Assembly: GCA_001430745.1 (NCBI GenBank)
Contig: KQ481938.1
Coordinates: 318,315-333,627 of the forward strand
Direction of reading: 5' to 3'
DNA from: Auxenochlorella pyrenoidosa
Taxonomy: Eukaryota > Chlorophyta > Trebouxiophyceae > Chlorellales > Chlorellaceae
Length of the DNA: 15,313 bases
Position numbers and translations under genes: made by a program. Below, one piece after another: positions 7,501 to 15,313 of this stretch. The notes under the pieces were generated by a model. That model had not been told where the DNA came from and did no database searches. It saw only the letters and a list, made by a program, of their open reading frames with translations. Every line of letters starts with the position of its first letter. Position 1 is the stretch's first letter.

Positions 7501-10228
7501 GCGTGCAGTACCCCTCCAGCGCCTCGACGAAGCACAGGGCTGCCTGGAAGTTGGCGTGGAAGTGGGCGGGCACGCCCGCGCTGAACACGCCTGCGGGGCG
7601 GGCGCAGGCAGGGGCGGGGGAGGGGGGGCGGCGTGTGTGAGGGGGTGGGGGTTTGGGGGCCCGGCATGTATCCTGGCTGCCGAGCCGGGCCGCCTGCAGT
7701 GGGCTGCACAGAAAGCCCGGTCCAACCGGGCGCGATGCCGGGCGTTTTGCAGCGCCAGGGTTGCTCTTCTGCAGCCTGTTGCTGGTCCTCAGGGGGCGCC
7801 TCACCCGGCATGCCCTCCTCCAGCGCGGCATGCACCTCGGCCAGCAGCGAGCCCCCCAGGAAGTCAAAGGCTTGGGAGGCCGGCCCCTGGGACAGCGTGT
7901 GCTCCAGGAAAGGGGCGCACTGTGCCTCGAGGCCCCTCGTCACCGCGGACAGCACCTCGCCCAGCTGGGCGCCTGCAGGCCACAGGGGACCGCAGTTGGC
8001 AGGCGCACAGTCTGTGTGGCAAGTTCCATTGCGGTCAGCCAGACTTGAAGCCCAAACAAGCAAGTTGGGGCTGGGGCACACCACGGGCAGGGTGGGGCGC
8101 CCGGCCAAGCACCGCTGGGCTTGGCGGCAGATGATGGCTGGGCTCTTGCAGCTGCAAGTGAAAGTGCCTTGGGGGATGCCCTCTTGTCGCTCACCCGATG
8201 TGGGTCCCGCCAGCGGCGCCCTGCTCTTCTGCCCAGCAACCGCCTGCTGAACGACGGGGGCCACCAGAACAGACCGCACCACAGCCTCGGCTGCCTGCGC
8301 AGCACAGCAGCGGGGAATGATGCGCAGAGCAGGGGGGTTCATCCTGAGCGGTTCATCCACCGCGCAGGGCGGGCGTGCCCAGGGGGCAGGGGCCGCTGTG
8401 AGGTCGCCGGATGGCAGGGCAGCCCAGCCAGCAGGCAGCAACACCTGCAATTAAAATAAGTTAAAAGCCTTGCCCTGCCCGTTTTTGCTGAGTGGCTCGC
8501 ACCTGCGGGCGCGCGATGGCGGCGTAGGCATGCAGGCAGACCGACAGCGCCGCGGGGCTCTGGCTGTGCAGCGTGGCCGCCAGGGCGGTGTCCAGGTGGC
8601 CCTGCAGCGCAAGGAGTAGGCGAAATTGGCGAAATTCTTAATTTTTTTGACATTCAAAAAAGCAACTCCAGAATCACAGGGAGGAGGTCAGGTCGGGGCT
8701 TGAGGCCAAGATGCGCAGCGTGACGAGGAAGCCGAAAGCTGCAGCGCGCTGGCCCTTGGGAAGCTGCAACCCCCGGCCATGCCGCAACAGAGCGAAAGCT
8801 GGGGCAGGCGGGCAGGCGGGCGAGGGACAAAATGGGACTGCCAGGAGTACTGCCTGTGTGTGACGACAAAGACATCATCCAGAGCGACGGCCACCCAGAG
8901 CGAGGGCTGCCCGCGCCCATGCAGGGCCGGCCAGGCACGCCAGCCGCGCCCACCTGCAGCGCCGCCGCCGCGCCGTCGATGCGCGGCTGCAGCTGGCGCA
9001 TGAACTCCAGCTCGCCGCCCCGCGCCGCGTAGAACTGCAGGCGCGACACCTCGGACGCCACGCGGTCCAGCAGCCGGCAGCGCGCCTCGAGCTCCTCGGG
9101 CGGCGGCGCAGAAGGGCCGGAGCTTCCGTCTGCGCCCTCTGGCATGGCGCCGGCGCCGGCGCGGACCTCCCCCAGCAGCTTGTCCACTTTGGACATGACG
9201 TGGGCTGTGTCCTGCGGGAGCAGATGGGGCCGACGGCCAGGCATGGCGTCTAATGCGGCGTGCACGCTGTGCATTGCAACAGCTAGCATGCCCTGCACGC
9301 GGCTGCCCCTGCCTGCCCAGCAGCCGCCCCCAAGTCAACCTCCCCCACCGCTGTGCCGTGCCTGCATGAGCTCCAGCAGCGCCCGCGCCGCCGCGACCGC
9401 CTGCCGCCGCGCCAGCCCGCTCTGCAGCTCCGCCGAGGCGCCGGCGATGCCGCCGCGCACCCCCTCCAGCTTTTCCTGCAGAGTAGCAGCAGGCCCAGCG
9501 ATCGGCACATCGTATGTATGCCCAACGACAGGCCCAGAGCCCAGGTTCCAGGGAAGTGACAAAGCGGGGGCGGCGCCGTGCCCGGCCGGGGCTGGCATGC
9601 AGTGCTGCCCCTTGCCTGGAGCTCCAGCAGGGGGCGCTGCATGCGCGCCAGCGAGCCATCGACGTTGACCAGCTTGGTGGACAGGCTCACAAAGTCGTTG
9701 TAGTCCTCGTTGACCACCTGGACAGGCGCGGTCAAACATGGTCAACCAGGATGGATGCGGAGGCAAAGCGTGCGTGCGCAACTGGGCACAGCACCCAGCA
9801 GGGGCGAGCACAGCCGGGCGGGCCGGCGGGCACAAGAGGGCGGGCCGGCGAGCGCAGCACCCACCTCCACCAGCTTGTTCTTCAACGCGTCCAGGTGGGA
9901 GTGCAGCTCGCTGCTCAGCGTCTCCAGGGGCACCTGCAGGGCACAACCAGCAGGGCATGCAGCGTCCGCGGCTTGTAGGCAGGGTGGCCAGAGCCGCCTG
10001 CAGCGGCAACGCACTGGCAACACCCGCAGACCCCAAACTTTGAGCACTCACATATCGTTTCAAGTCGGCCACATACGCTACAGGGTTGAACTCGGGTGCG
10101 ACAAACAGCTCTGGCTTAAACCAGAGCGGCAGGGCGCTGTCGGTAAGCGAGAGCGAGGCTGCCTGTGCGGTTGCCGCCTCGACGGCGCTACCGTCGACGG
10201 CACCGCCGCTGCCAGCCTGCGCAGGCAT
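4532..10228 (-). CDS. COG2: Conserved oligomeric Golgi complex subunit 2 (COG2), 16 exons
   Basis: COG2 belongs to lobe A of the COG tethering complex, which retrieves Golgi glycosylation enzymes by retrograde vesicle transport; it is a peripheral Golgi protein. Exons in transcript order: 10228-10052, 9933-9865, 9717-9616, 9475-9362, 9211-8954, 8601-8503, 8294-8195, 7972-7805, 7590-7490, 7329-7246, 7013-6390, 6013-5909, 5665-5559, 5341-5271, 5012-4936, 4624-4532. All join in phase to give 782 aa (human COG2 is about 740). Family marks in order: LWFKPELFVAPEFNP near the N-terminus, VVNEDYNDFVSLSTKLVNVD (residues 83-102), the coiled-coil-like second to fifth exons, AEAVVRSVLVAP, FDFLGGSLLAEV, KRWNLPVYFSLRFQ (411-424), PDVFLPQLADKFVRLSLQLL, SHYVSMILAPLHQF, ESSLKRLKARQ and DTDKMIALQLFLDVQEFGRQ. 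A Q8 tract at about 529-536 sits in an Ala-rich insert. The start is the first ATG after an upstream in-frame TGA. Three introns (3, 4 and 12) use GC donors. Confidence 0.93.
5036..5083 (+). repeat. G-rich GGGTGG low-complexity tract in COG2 intron 14
   Basis: Runs of G separated by T or C on the + strand give many possible G-quadruplex registers. Because COG2 is read from the other strand, the pre-mRNA carries the C-rich complement, just upstream of the acceptor at 5013, where it may act as a C-rich polypyrimidine tract. Similar tracts lie at 5347-5371, next to the acceptor of exon 14, and at about 7612-7660 in intron 8. Confidence 0.6.
6678..6701 (-). repeat. (CAG)8 trinucleotide tract in COG2 exon 11
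   Basis: Eight uninterrupted CTG units on the + strand read as CAG on the coding strand and give eight Gln (residues about 529-536). The flanks are Ala-, Gly- and Ser-rich, so the whole segment is a low-complexity linker between the conserved middle and C-terminal parts of COG2. Confidence 0.9.
8295..8502 (-). other. COG2 intron 6 with two usable acceptors
   Basis: My main model ends the intron at 8295, giving IARPQ|AAEAVVRSV, which matches the family without an insertion. An alternative acceptor at 8445-8446 has TTTTAAC as a possible branch point, a T-rich tract and TTGCAG. It would make a 58-nt intron and retain 150 nt (8444-8295), which is stop-free and exactly 50 codons in frame. Confidence 0.55.
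8602..8953 (-). other. COG2 intron 5 with an AT-rich hairpin near its 3' end
   Basis: This 352-nt intron is GC-rich except for its last 60 nt. There, TTTTTTGA (8643-8650) and TCAAAAAA (8654-8661) are perfect 8-bp inverted arms with loop CAT. Beside them GGCGAAATT occurs twice in tandem (8620-8637). The hairpin lies about 40 nt upstream of the acceptor, in the usual branch-point zone. Confidence 0.6.
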
Positions 10229-10543
10229 CGCCGTAGCTGTCGGGCGCAATCCTCAGGATTCAGACTAGCTCTATCGAGCTGCCCAACAGCCTCCAGGCTC
10301 CAGACAGTGGCGAGGAGCGAACACAACGGCCCGGAAGGGGTCTTTTTGGTGATCTAGCTCCCTTGACGACCCCACTGATGTGTGAGGGTGCTGCGAGTGC
10401 ACGCCGATCGGCATTACAGAGCAGCTTTTCAGTCTCGCAGCATGCTCCGCAGCGCCAAGCGCAGTGGAACCCTGTGTTTGAAGGGCGATTAATCGAATAC
10501 GCAGCGATCCTGCATTGGCGTCCACAGTCACAGCTGACGAGCA
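10229..10543. promoter_or_regulatory. Divergent promoter region shared by COG2 and the FAM185A-like gene
   Basis: Only 315 nt separate the two opposed start codons, so both 5' UTRs and both core promoters must fit here or overlap the genes. I see no clear TATA box on either strand. A short AT-rich patch (GATTAATCGAATA, about 10487-10499) lies about 45-57 nt upstream of the + strand ATG. A short imperfect palindrome, AGCTCTATCGAGCT, occurs at 10268-10281. Assignment as a bidirectional promoter is an inference from layout. Confidence 0.6.
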
Positions 10544-12954
10544 ATGCTGCAGGCTTTGCAGCCCTGCTTGCTGGCCACTGCCGCTGGCGGCGGGTTCTGG
10601 GCACGTTTGGCGCCTATTGCAGCAGCTGTAGCGAAACATGGCAGCACTCCGAGCATCAAACAAACATCAAGCAGAGGACTTGCGTCCACCAGAGCCGTCG
10701 CTGCCGCCGCCAGCCCTGCTGCCTGGCCGCGCTGCTTTGAGGGTGTTGCCCCCGGCTCGGTGCTGCGCATCGACCTGCCTGACAGCGCCGCAGATGTGTC
10801 GGTTCGGGTGGGCGAGCACGAAGCCATTGAGGTCAGTGGCAGCGAGGCTTGGCTGGAGGCGGAGCATGTGCCACACGACGGCCACCCTGGCTCGAGTCTC
10901 GGTGAGGACTCTGATGAGTTTTTCCGATGGCCACATGGCTTGCACACAACTCCTGCGCCATGCGCATAGCAAAAAAAGCGGGCTGCTGGCTGTTAGTCAT
11001 TCCATGCTGGGCTTGAACAACTGCTGCCGGACCTGTGCAGCAGAGCCCCGCCCTGCACCTCCGGCCCATGCCCTCCCCCGCCTGCAGTTACCATCCGCAG
11101 TGCAGCAGGCCAGCAGCAGCCGGGGCCTCCACACGCGGTGCAGCTAGACGTGCGGGGCCCCTCCCGCTTCTTCACTGTGGAGGCATGCACCGCCGGCGGC
11201 AGCGTGGCTGTGGAGGTCATCCAAGAGGGCAGCCTGCGGCTGGCCACCGGAGGCGGCAGCATTTCGGTGCCCAAGGTGCGGCTGCTGCTGCACCACCAGC
11301 GCAGTGCATGCCCGCGCGGTCCAGGCTGCAGTGCCCTGCTGGGCACGACCTTGGGAACAGCACCGCTGTGACCTTTTCAACCCCACGGCGGGACACCCCT
11401 GTGCCCAGGTCAAAGCTTTCGATGCGCATCTGGACTCTGGCGGCGGCGCCGTCGCGGGCTCTGTCACCGGCGTGGACGTGCGCGTGCGCTCCGCCGGCGG
11501 CCCCGTCTCGCTCAAGAGCCTGGTCGGCAAGCGGGCAGAGGTGCACAGCGACGGCGGGGCGGTCACCCTCGGGGCCTGCTATGCCGACCAGCTGAGCGTG
11601 CAGTCGGGTGAGGTCGGCGTGCGCTGCAGCTCCTCCAGCTGGGTCTGGGGTGGTCGCAGCTTTAGGCCTGGGCTTCACTCCTGTTGTGCGACCTCCTTCG
11701 GTCGGTGCCGCTGCTGGGGCTAGCCGACGGTCGAGGGAGGGGCGCAGGCCGCCTGGCCGCCCCCCATGTCCCGAAGCACTCCGAGTTGCGGCCTGGGTCC
11801 TGGAGGACTGTGCGCCACCCTTTCGACGTCTGCTCTCGCCGTGCAGGCGGCGGCCCGATCCACGTGACAAATATGGACTGCCGCGGCGGTGTGGCAGCCC
11901 TGCGCTCCGGCGGCGGCCGTGTCTCTGTGGACAGCCTGGATGGCAACCTGTCGATACACTCTGATGGCGGGAACGTGCAGGTTGGTGGGCAGAAGGGTTG
12001 ACAGCAGGGTTGACAGAAGGGTTGGCAGAAAGGTTGGTTGGCAGAAGGGTTGGCAGAGAGGTTGTGCTGTGCAGGAACCCACGTGCAGGTGGCCAGCTCG
12101 GCTGGCAGCGTGGTGCGCATGGTCACGCCAGTGCCGCCAGGTCAGCCGCGCAAGGTGGGGGTGTGATCCGCTTTGGTTCCAGAGGCAGCATGTGAGTGCC
12201 TGCAGCGGCAAGGGGGCGGGCGCCCCTGCATACGCCTCGCCCACGTGTTGCCCCGCCGCGCCCTGCACCTGTGCTCCCTCCTGCCGCCAGGTCCAACTGC
12301 ATGACAATGCCGGAGAGGTGACCATTTCCAGCGGGGGCGGCGACATCCAGCTGTTCCTGAACCCGGCGGTGGTGGGCCGCCTGCTGCTGCGCAACTGCGC
12401 GCACGTGGCCGCCCGCCCGGGCGCCGTGCGCCACTCCCAGCCACAGGAGGACGGCAGCCTCGCGCTGCCGCTGCCGCTGGCGCCCTCCGCGGGCGCTGGC
12501 GGCGCCGGCGCGCAGCCGCTCAGCCGGCTACAGCGCGCGGCGGCGGCGGCGGCGGGACAGCAGCGGCAAGAGCGGGAGCGCGAGGGGCCGCCCCCTGGCA
12601 ACGTGGTGACGACAGCGCGCCGCATCCTGCCGCCTGGGGGCGCGCAGATTGTGCTGGATGCAGGTGTGCAACGCCGGGGGGGTCTCTCCGCAGTGCTCAT
12701 GAAAGGTGGAGGCAGGAGCAACCGTCGCCAGAGGTGCCCTGCACACTGCTGGTGCCATCCCACCTGGAGCCCTGTGCGCAGGCTGTTGGGCCACCCCTGC
12801 GGGTCCTGCTCCCCCAGGCCCACACCTGTGGTCACTTGTGGGTAGCCTGCTGACACTTCGCTCCCTCCTTGCCCTTGCAGGCGGCCGCGGCACGGTGTCC
12901 ATATCGGAACGCAGTTGGATGGATGCGCTGAGGCAGCGCAGCGGCGGCCCATGA
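10544..12954 (+). CDS. FAM185A: FAM185A-like protein with DUF4097 putative adhesin repeats, 6 exons
   Basis: The biochemical role is not established for this family. Exons joined in phase: 10544-10901, 11088-11275, 11409-11607, 11847-11980, 12291-12663, 12881-12954, giving 441 aa. Residues 1 to about 60 are Ala/Ser/Arg-rich and lack acidic residues (WARLAPIAAAVAKHG, SRGLASTRAVAAAA), so they look like a mitochondrial or plastid transit peptide. From about 150 a Gly turn of the form [ST]xGG recurs every 18-21 residues (154, 173, 192, 210, 229, 248, 269, 287, 307), as expected for a beta-solenoid of the DUF4097 type. A Gln/Arg/Ala-rich low-complexity insert follows at about 335-395. The C-terminus GRGTVSISERSWMDAL closely resembles the end of animal FAM185A (KGTVSFRRQSWFQSL), which is the main reason for the name. 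Intron 4 holds a minisatellite and a possible 66-nt cassette exon at 12089-12154. The gene is divergent from COG2. Confidence 0.82.
11981..12066 (+). repeat. Minisatellite of ~12-15-nt GGTTGGCAGAA units in intron 4
   Basis: About six to seven imperfect copies of a GGTTGRCAGAA-type unit run in tandem from the splice donor of exon 4 (GCAG|GTTGGT) into the intron. The donor itself belongs to the first copy, so each later copy repeats a donor-like GGTTGG and an acceptor-like CAG. Confidence 0.75.
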
Positions 12955-13434
12955 CCTCAAATCAGCTGCACAAATGCGTGGCCGCTGCGTGGGAGCTTGC
13001 CATGCTGCCGTCCATGTACCTTGCACTTTGACGCACTGGAAACACTTGCGTAAGGCATGGCGGGCGGGCCATGCAGCGCTACTCGCTTGCTGGGCAGGCA
13101 CGAGCGACATGCCTGCTTTGCCCTAGAGGGGGCCATGGCCAGCGGTACCTCGCTACATGCCCAAAAAATGATTGTTGCACATGAAGGGAAGTCTTCAGAA
13201 GGAGAGCGGGATTTGGGTTCTGCCCCCTCAACCGGGTCCTCGCAGAGCGCCACAGAGCGCCGTTTGCTGTACAACAAAATGGTGGCAAGTGATTTCCCCG
13301 AGGTCATCGCAGGCACGCAAAATGATTAGGGCGCGCGCTCTCGCAGAATGAGAGGTGTACAGCGCACCTGCTGGTGCCTCCTTACCTGTCCCTTCCCTAT
13401 CGGCTCATCTGCGTCGACCGCGTCATCCCGAGTC

Positions 13435-13439
13435 TGTAA
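13435..13439 (+). promoter_or_regulatory. Possible polyadenylation signal TGTAA
   Basis: TGTAA is the characteristic poly(A) signal of many chlorophyte mRNAs. It lies about 480 nt after the stop of the FAM185A-like gene, a plausible 3' UTR length. It is a single five-base match, so chance is a real alternative. Confidence 0.35.
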
Positions 13440-13482
13440 CCGCAAACTTCCAGACTCAGGGCTTTGGGGCAAGCAGGCGCAA

Positions 13483-13522
13483 GCCCAAGAACAGGCTCAA
13501 AGCCTGTCGGCCAGGCTTGGGC
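13483..13522. repeat. Nested inverted repeat (hairpin or cruciform)
   Basis: The inner arms ACAGGCT (13491-13497) and AGCCTGT (13501-13507) enclose a 3-nt loop CAA. The outer arms GCCCAAG (13483-13489) and CTTGGGC (13516-13522) pair around them with an unpaired 8-nt bulge on the right. It lies between the two + strand genes, just after the possible TGTAA signal. Confidence 0.7.
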
Positions 13523-13727
13523 GCGCTCGGCCGCCCCCTTCTTGGTGTGTGGGGTGCTTCTCAAGTGCTCCGGCCGCAGTGCTAGCGCCGCGGGGGAAGA
13601 TCGGCTCTGCCCAGCGTGTCGAGACCTCTCAGTCGGCCCCTGGCAACTTCCAAGCTCCAACAGCGCACCCGGCGGCACTCGAGCCTGGCATTTAGGCACT
13701 GACAAAGGCCCCACCCTCAGCTAACCC

Positions 13728-14098
13728 ATGGTGAGCCATCATCGTGCCCGAGACGCTGCTCCACCTGCTTGTTGCACTCCGCCTAGCACTCTCCACAGAT
13801 CGGGTGGTCGACCAGCCCGCCTCGGTCGCATGCCAGGTGCTACCTGTCAGCAACAGCCGCCCGCTCCCGGCCCCGACTTGCGCCTGCTCCGCCCCGTCCC
13901 AACACCCCGCCTCTGCAGGACCTGCAGCAGGAGGAGCAGGGGCAGGAGCCAGCAGGTGGCTCCGATGCGCCGCCCCAGCAGCAAGAGCATGCAGCGCTGC
14001 CGGCGGATGCGCAGCCTGTGCCGATGGAAGTTGGTGCACAGCCTGCTGGAGAGCAGCCTGCTGGAGTGCAGCAGGACCTGCAGGGGCCTCCTGCCCCC

Positions 14099-14137
<39 letters not shown>

Positions 14138-15313
14138 CCCACGGCTGAGGCACAGCCGCCGGCTGCAGCCCAGCAGCCGGAGGAGCCACAGGACGCGGGT
14201 GCTGCCCCCAAAGTGGAGCCTGGAGTGCCAGAGGACGCAGCGGCTGTCCCCGTGGCCGCAGTGCTGCCAGCAGGCGAGCAAGAGCACCGAGAAGCAGCCC
14301 AGACAGCTCCCGTTGGTGTCGAACCGTCCCCGCCAGCGCTGGCAGCTGAGCTACAGCCCGCGCCCGAGCAGCCCCCCGATGCGCAGCCAGGTCCCCCGGC
14401 CGATGGCAAGCTGCCCGGCCAGGCTGCGATGGACAGCATGGATGGACAGACCGCAGCCGCGGTGCCGACCACAATGCCCCCGGCTCAGCCTCAGGCAGAG
14501 TTGAACATTCGGGCGTTGGCTCTGGAGGCGATTGAGAGGCAGGACCGGCGGGCCGCAGCCTGGGCAGCAGCTGCAGCTGCAGCTGCAGCGCCTCTGGCCC
14601 AGGCAGAGGCGCAGGCAGAGGCGGAGGCAGAGGCGGAGGCAGAGGCGCAAGAGGATGAGGAGGTCGCGGCTGCACTTTTTGACCTGGCAGCGGCGGCGAC
14701 CACCTCGCCCGCGCGCGCCGCCGCCGGCGCCGCCGCTGCCGAGGGCGCCGCACTGATGGATGCAGCCGCCGCTGGCTGGCCACGCGCGGGCCCGGGCACC
14801 GGGCTGCCAGCCCTGCAGACTCAGTACCAGGCACCGGCGCTGCACTGGCCGGCGGAGCAGCAGGGCGGGGTGCTGAGCCCGCGCAAGCGGCCGCGCAAGC
14901 CCAGCAAGAAGCTGGACATGTATGCAGAGTTCACAGGTGGGCAGCCGCTCTGAACCGCGCAACCGTTCTGAACTGCGCCTCCCTCTGCTGCAGCCCACCG
15001 CTCTCTTCTCGCTTCGCTTCCGCCAGGCAGCAGCCTGGCATGGAGTGGGGTTGCCTTGGCAACACAGAGCCCGGCGATCCAGGGCCGCACCAGCGCACCC
15101 CTGCTTGCAGCAGCCCTGTGCCTTCGAGGCCCAGCACAGGCGCCGACCACGCGGCTTGGCATATGTGCGGGCGGGCGCGACAGATATGCTGCCATCAAGA
15201 CACCCCCTGCGCTGCACCGCCCTTGTCCGCACACTGTAGATGACGAGTCGGAGGATGAGGACGAGGCTGGCGGCTACCGCCGGCCCGTGAAGCGCGGCGG
15301 CGGCGCTGCCGGG
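13728..15313 (+). CDS. N-terminal part of a Gln/Ala/Glu-rich, probably nuclear protein (runs off window)
   Basis: I do not recognise the family. Model: ATG at 13728-13730 directly followed by a GTGAGC donor; exon 13919-14936 after a CTCTGCAG acceptor; exon 15240-15313 after CTGTAG, in phase (G|AT) and open at the window end. This gives 365 aa so far. The main exon opens DLQQEEQGQEPAGG, has 11 Gln in a row at 14102-14134, long Pro/Ala/Glu/Gln segments, an Ala tract at about 14553-14590 and an Ala-Glu repeat at 14602-14650. The basic cluster SPRKRPRKPSKKLD (about 14876-14917) looks like a nuclear localisation signal and is followed across the splice by the acidic run DDESEDEDE and then RRPVKRGGG. 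This layout is common at the start of chromatin or transcription factors, but that is inference. If the first junction is wrong, the next in-frame ATG is 14024, since TAG at 13784 closes the frame upstream. Confidence 0.6.
14102..14134 (+). repeat. (CAG)11 trinucleotide tract
   Basis: Eleven uninterrupted CAG codons give Gln11 in the last gene. The lack of CAA interruptions favours slippage and length variation between strains. Confidence 0.92.
14561..14650 (+). repeat. Ala and Ala-Glu coding repeats
   Basis: GCAGCT units (about 14566-14588) give an Ala tract, then GAGGCAGAGGCG-type 12-mers (about 14602-14650) give an alternating Ala-Glu segment likely to form a charged helix. Both are in frame in the last gene. 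Confidence 0.8.

Larger units (their letters stand above)
12955..13727. other. Intergenic region between FAM185A-like gene and last gene
   Basis: The 773 nt hold the 3' UTR of the FAM185A-like gene and the upstream region of the next gene. A 90-codon open frame at 13057-13329 has no recognisable features and I do not call it. Two structures stand out: TGTAA at 13435-13439 and a nested inverted repeat at 13483-13522. Confidence 0.55.

Noticed and set aside
13057..13329. 90-codon open frame after the FAM185A-like gene
   Set aside because: No recognisable motif, no splice partners, and it lies where the 3' UTR is expected.
13692..14834. 380-codon open frame on the - strand opposite the last gene
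   Set aside because: It is the antisense shadow of the Ala/Gln/Glu-rich exon; its Ala, Arg and Leu runs follow from the complementary repeats.
1..15313. Search for mobile elements, tRNA or rRNA genes, CRISPR arrays and bacterial-type operons
   Set aside because: No transposase, reverse transcriptase, terminal repeats, cloverleaf or spaced repeats were seen. The gene structure is plainly eukaryotic, and the tandem repeats are micro- and minisatellites.

Overview
The window looks like nuclear DNA of a green alga, most likely a trebouxiophyte of the Chlorella/Micractinium type. The evidence is very high GC, dense short introns (about 100-380 nt) with CTGCAG-type acceptors, several GC-AG introns, alanine/glutamine-rich low-complexity protein segments, and gene content typical of eukaryotes. 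The clade is an inference; no rRNA or marker gene is present to fix it. I see no mobile element, CRISPR array, rRNA or tRNA gene.

Layout, left to right. (1) 1-648, + strand: the last two coding exons of an unidentified gene ending in an ANGH repeat tail. (2) 1052-3986, + strand: a complete 10-exon gene for a WrbA-type flavodoxin-like NAD(P)H:quinone oxidoreductase (204 aa in my spliced model), with a decayed duplicate of exon 8 inside intron 7. (3) 10228-4532, - strand: a complete 16-exon gene for subunit 2 of the conserved oligomeric Golgi complex (COG2, 782 aa). It converges on the quinone reductase gene across a 545-nt gap. (4) 10544-12954, + strand: a 6-exon gene for a FAM185A/DUF4097-type protein (441 aa) built from a regular ~19-residue Gly-rich repeat. 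It diverges from COG2 across a 315-nt shared upstream region. (5) 13728-15313, + strand: the 5' part of a Gln/Ala/Glu-rich, probably nuclear protein that runs off the window.

For genes 2, 3 and 4, every proposed junction preserves reading phase and the spliced products match family lengths and motifs, so these models are well supported without alignment tools. The five genes do not form an evident pathway: cytosolic or membrane redox, Golgi tethering, a probably organellar solenoid protein and a probable nuclear protein. This is ordinary eukaryotic gene order, not an operon or a cassette.

I found no clear new biological system. The most notable signals are the decayed tandem exon in the quinone reductase gene, four GC-AG introns, a phase-neutral alternative acceptor in COG2 intron 6 that would add 50 residues, the regular solenoid of the FAM185A-like protein, a minisatellite starting at a splice donor, and a hairpin spanning the COG2 stop codon.
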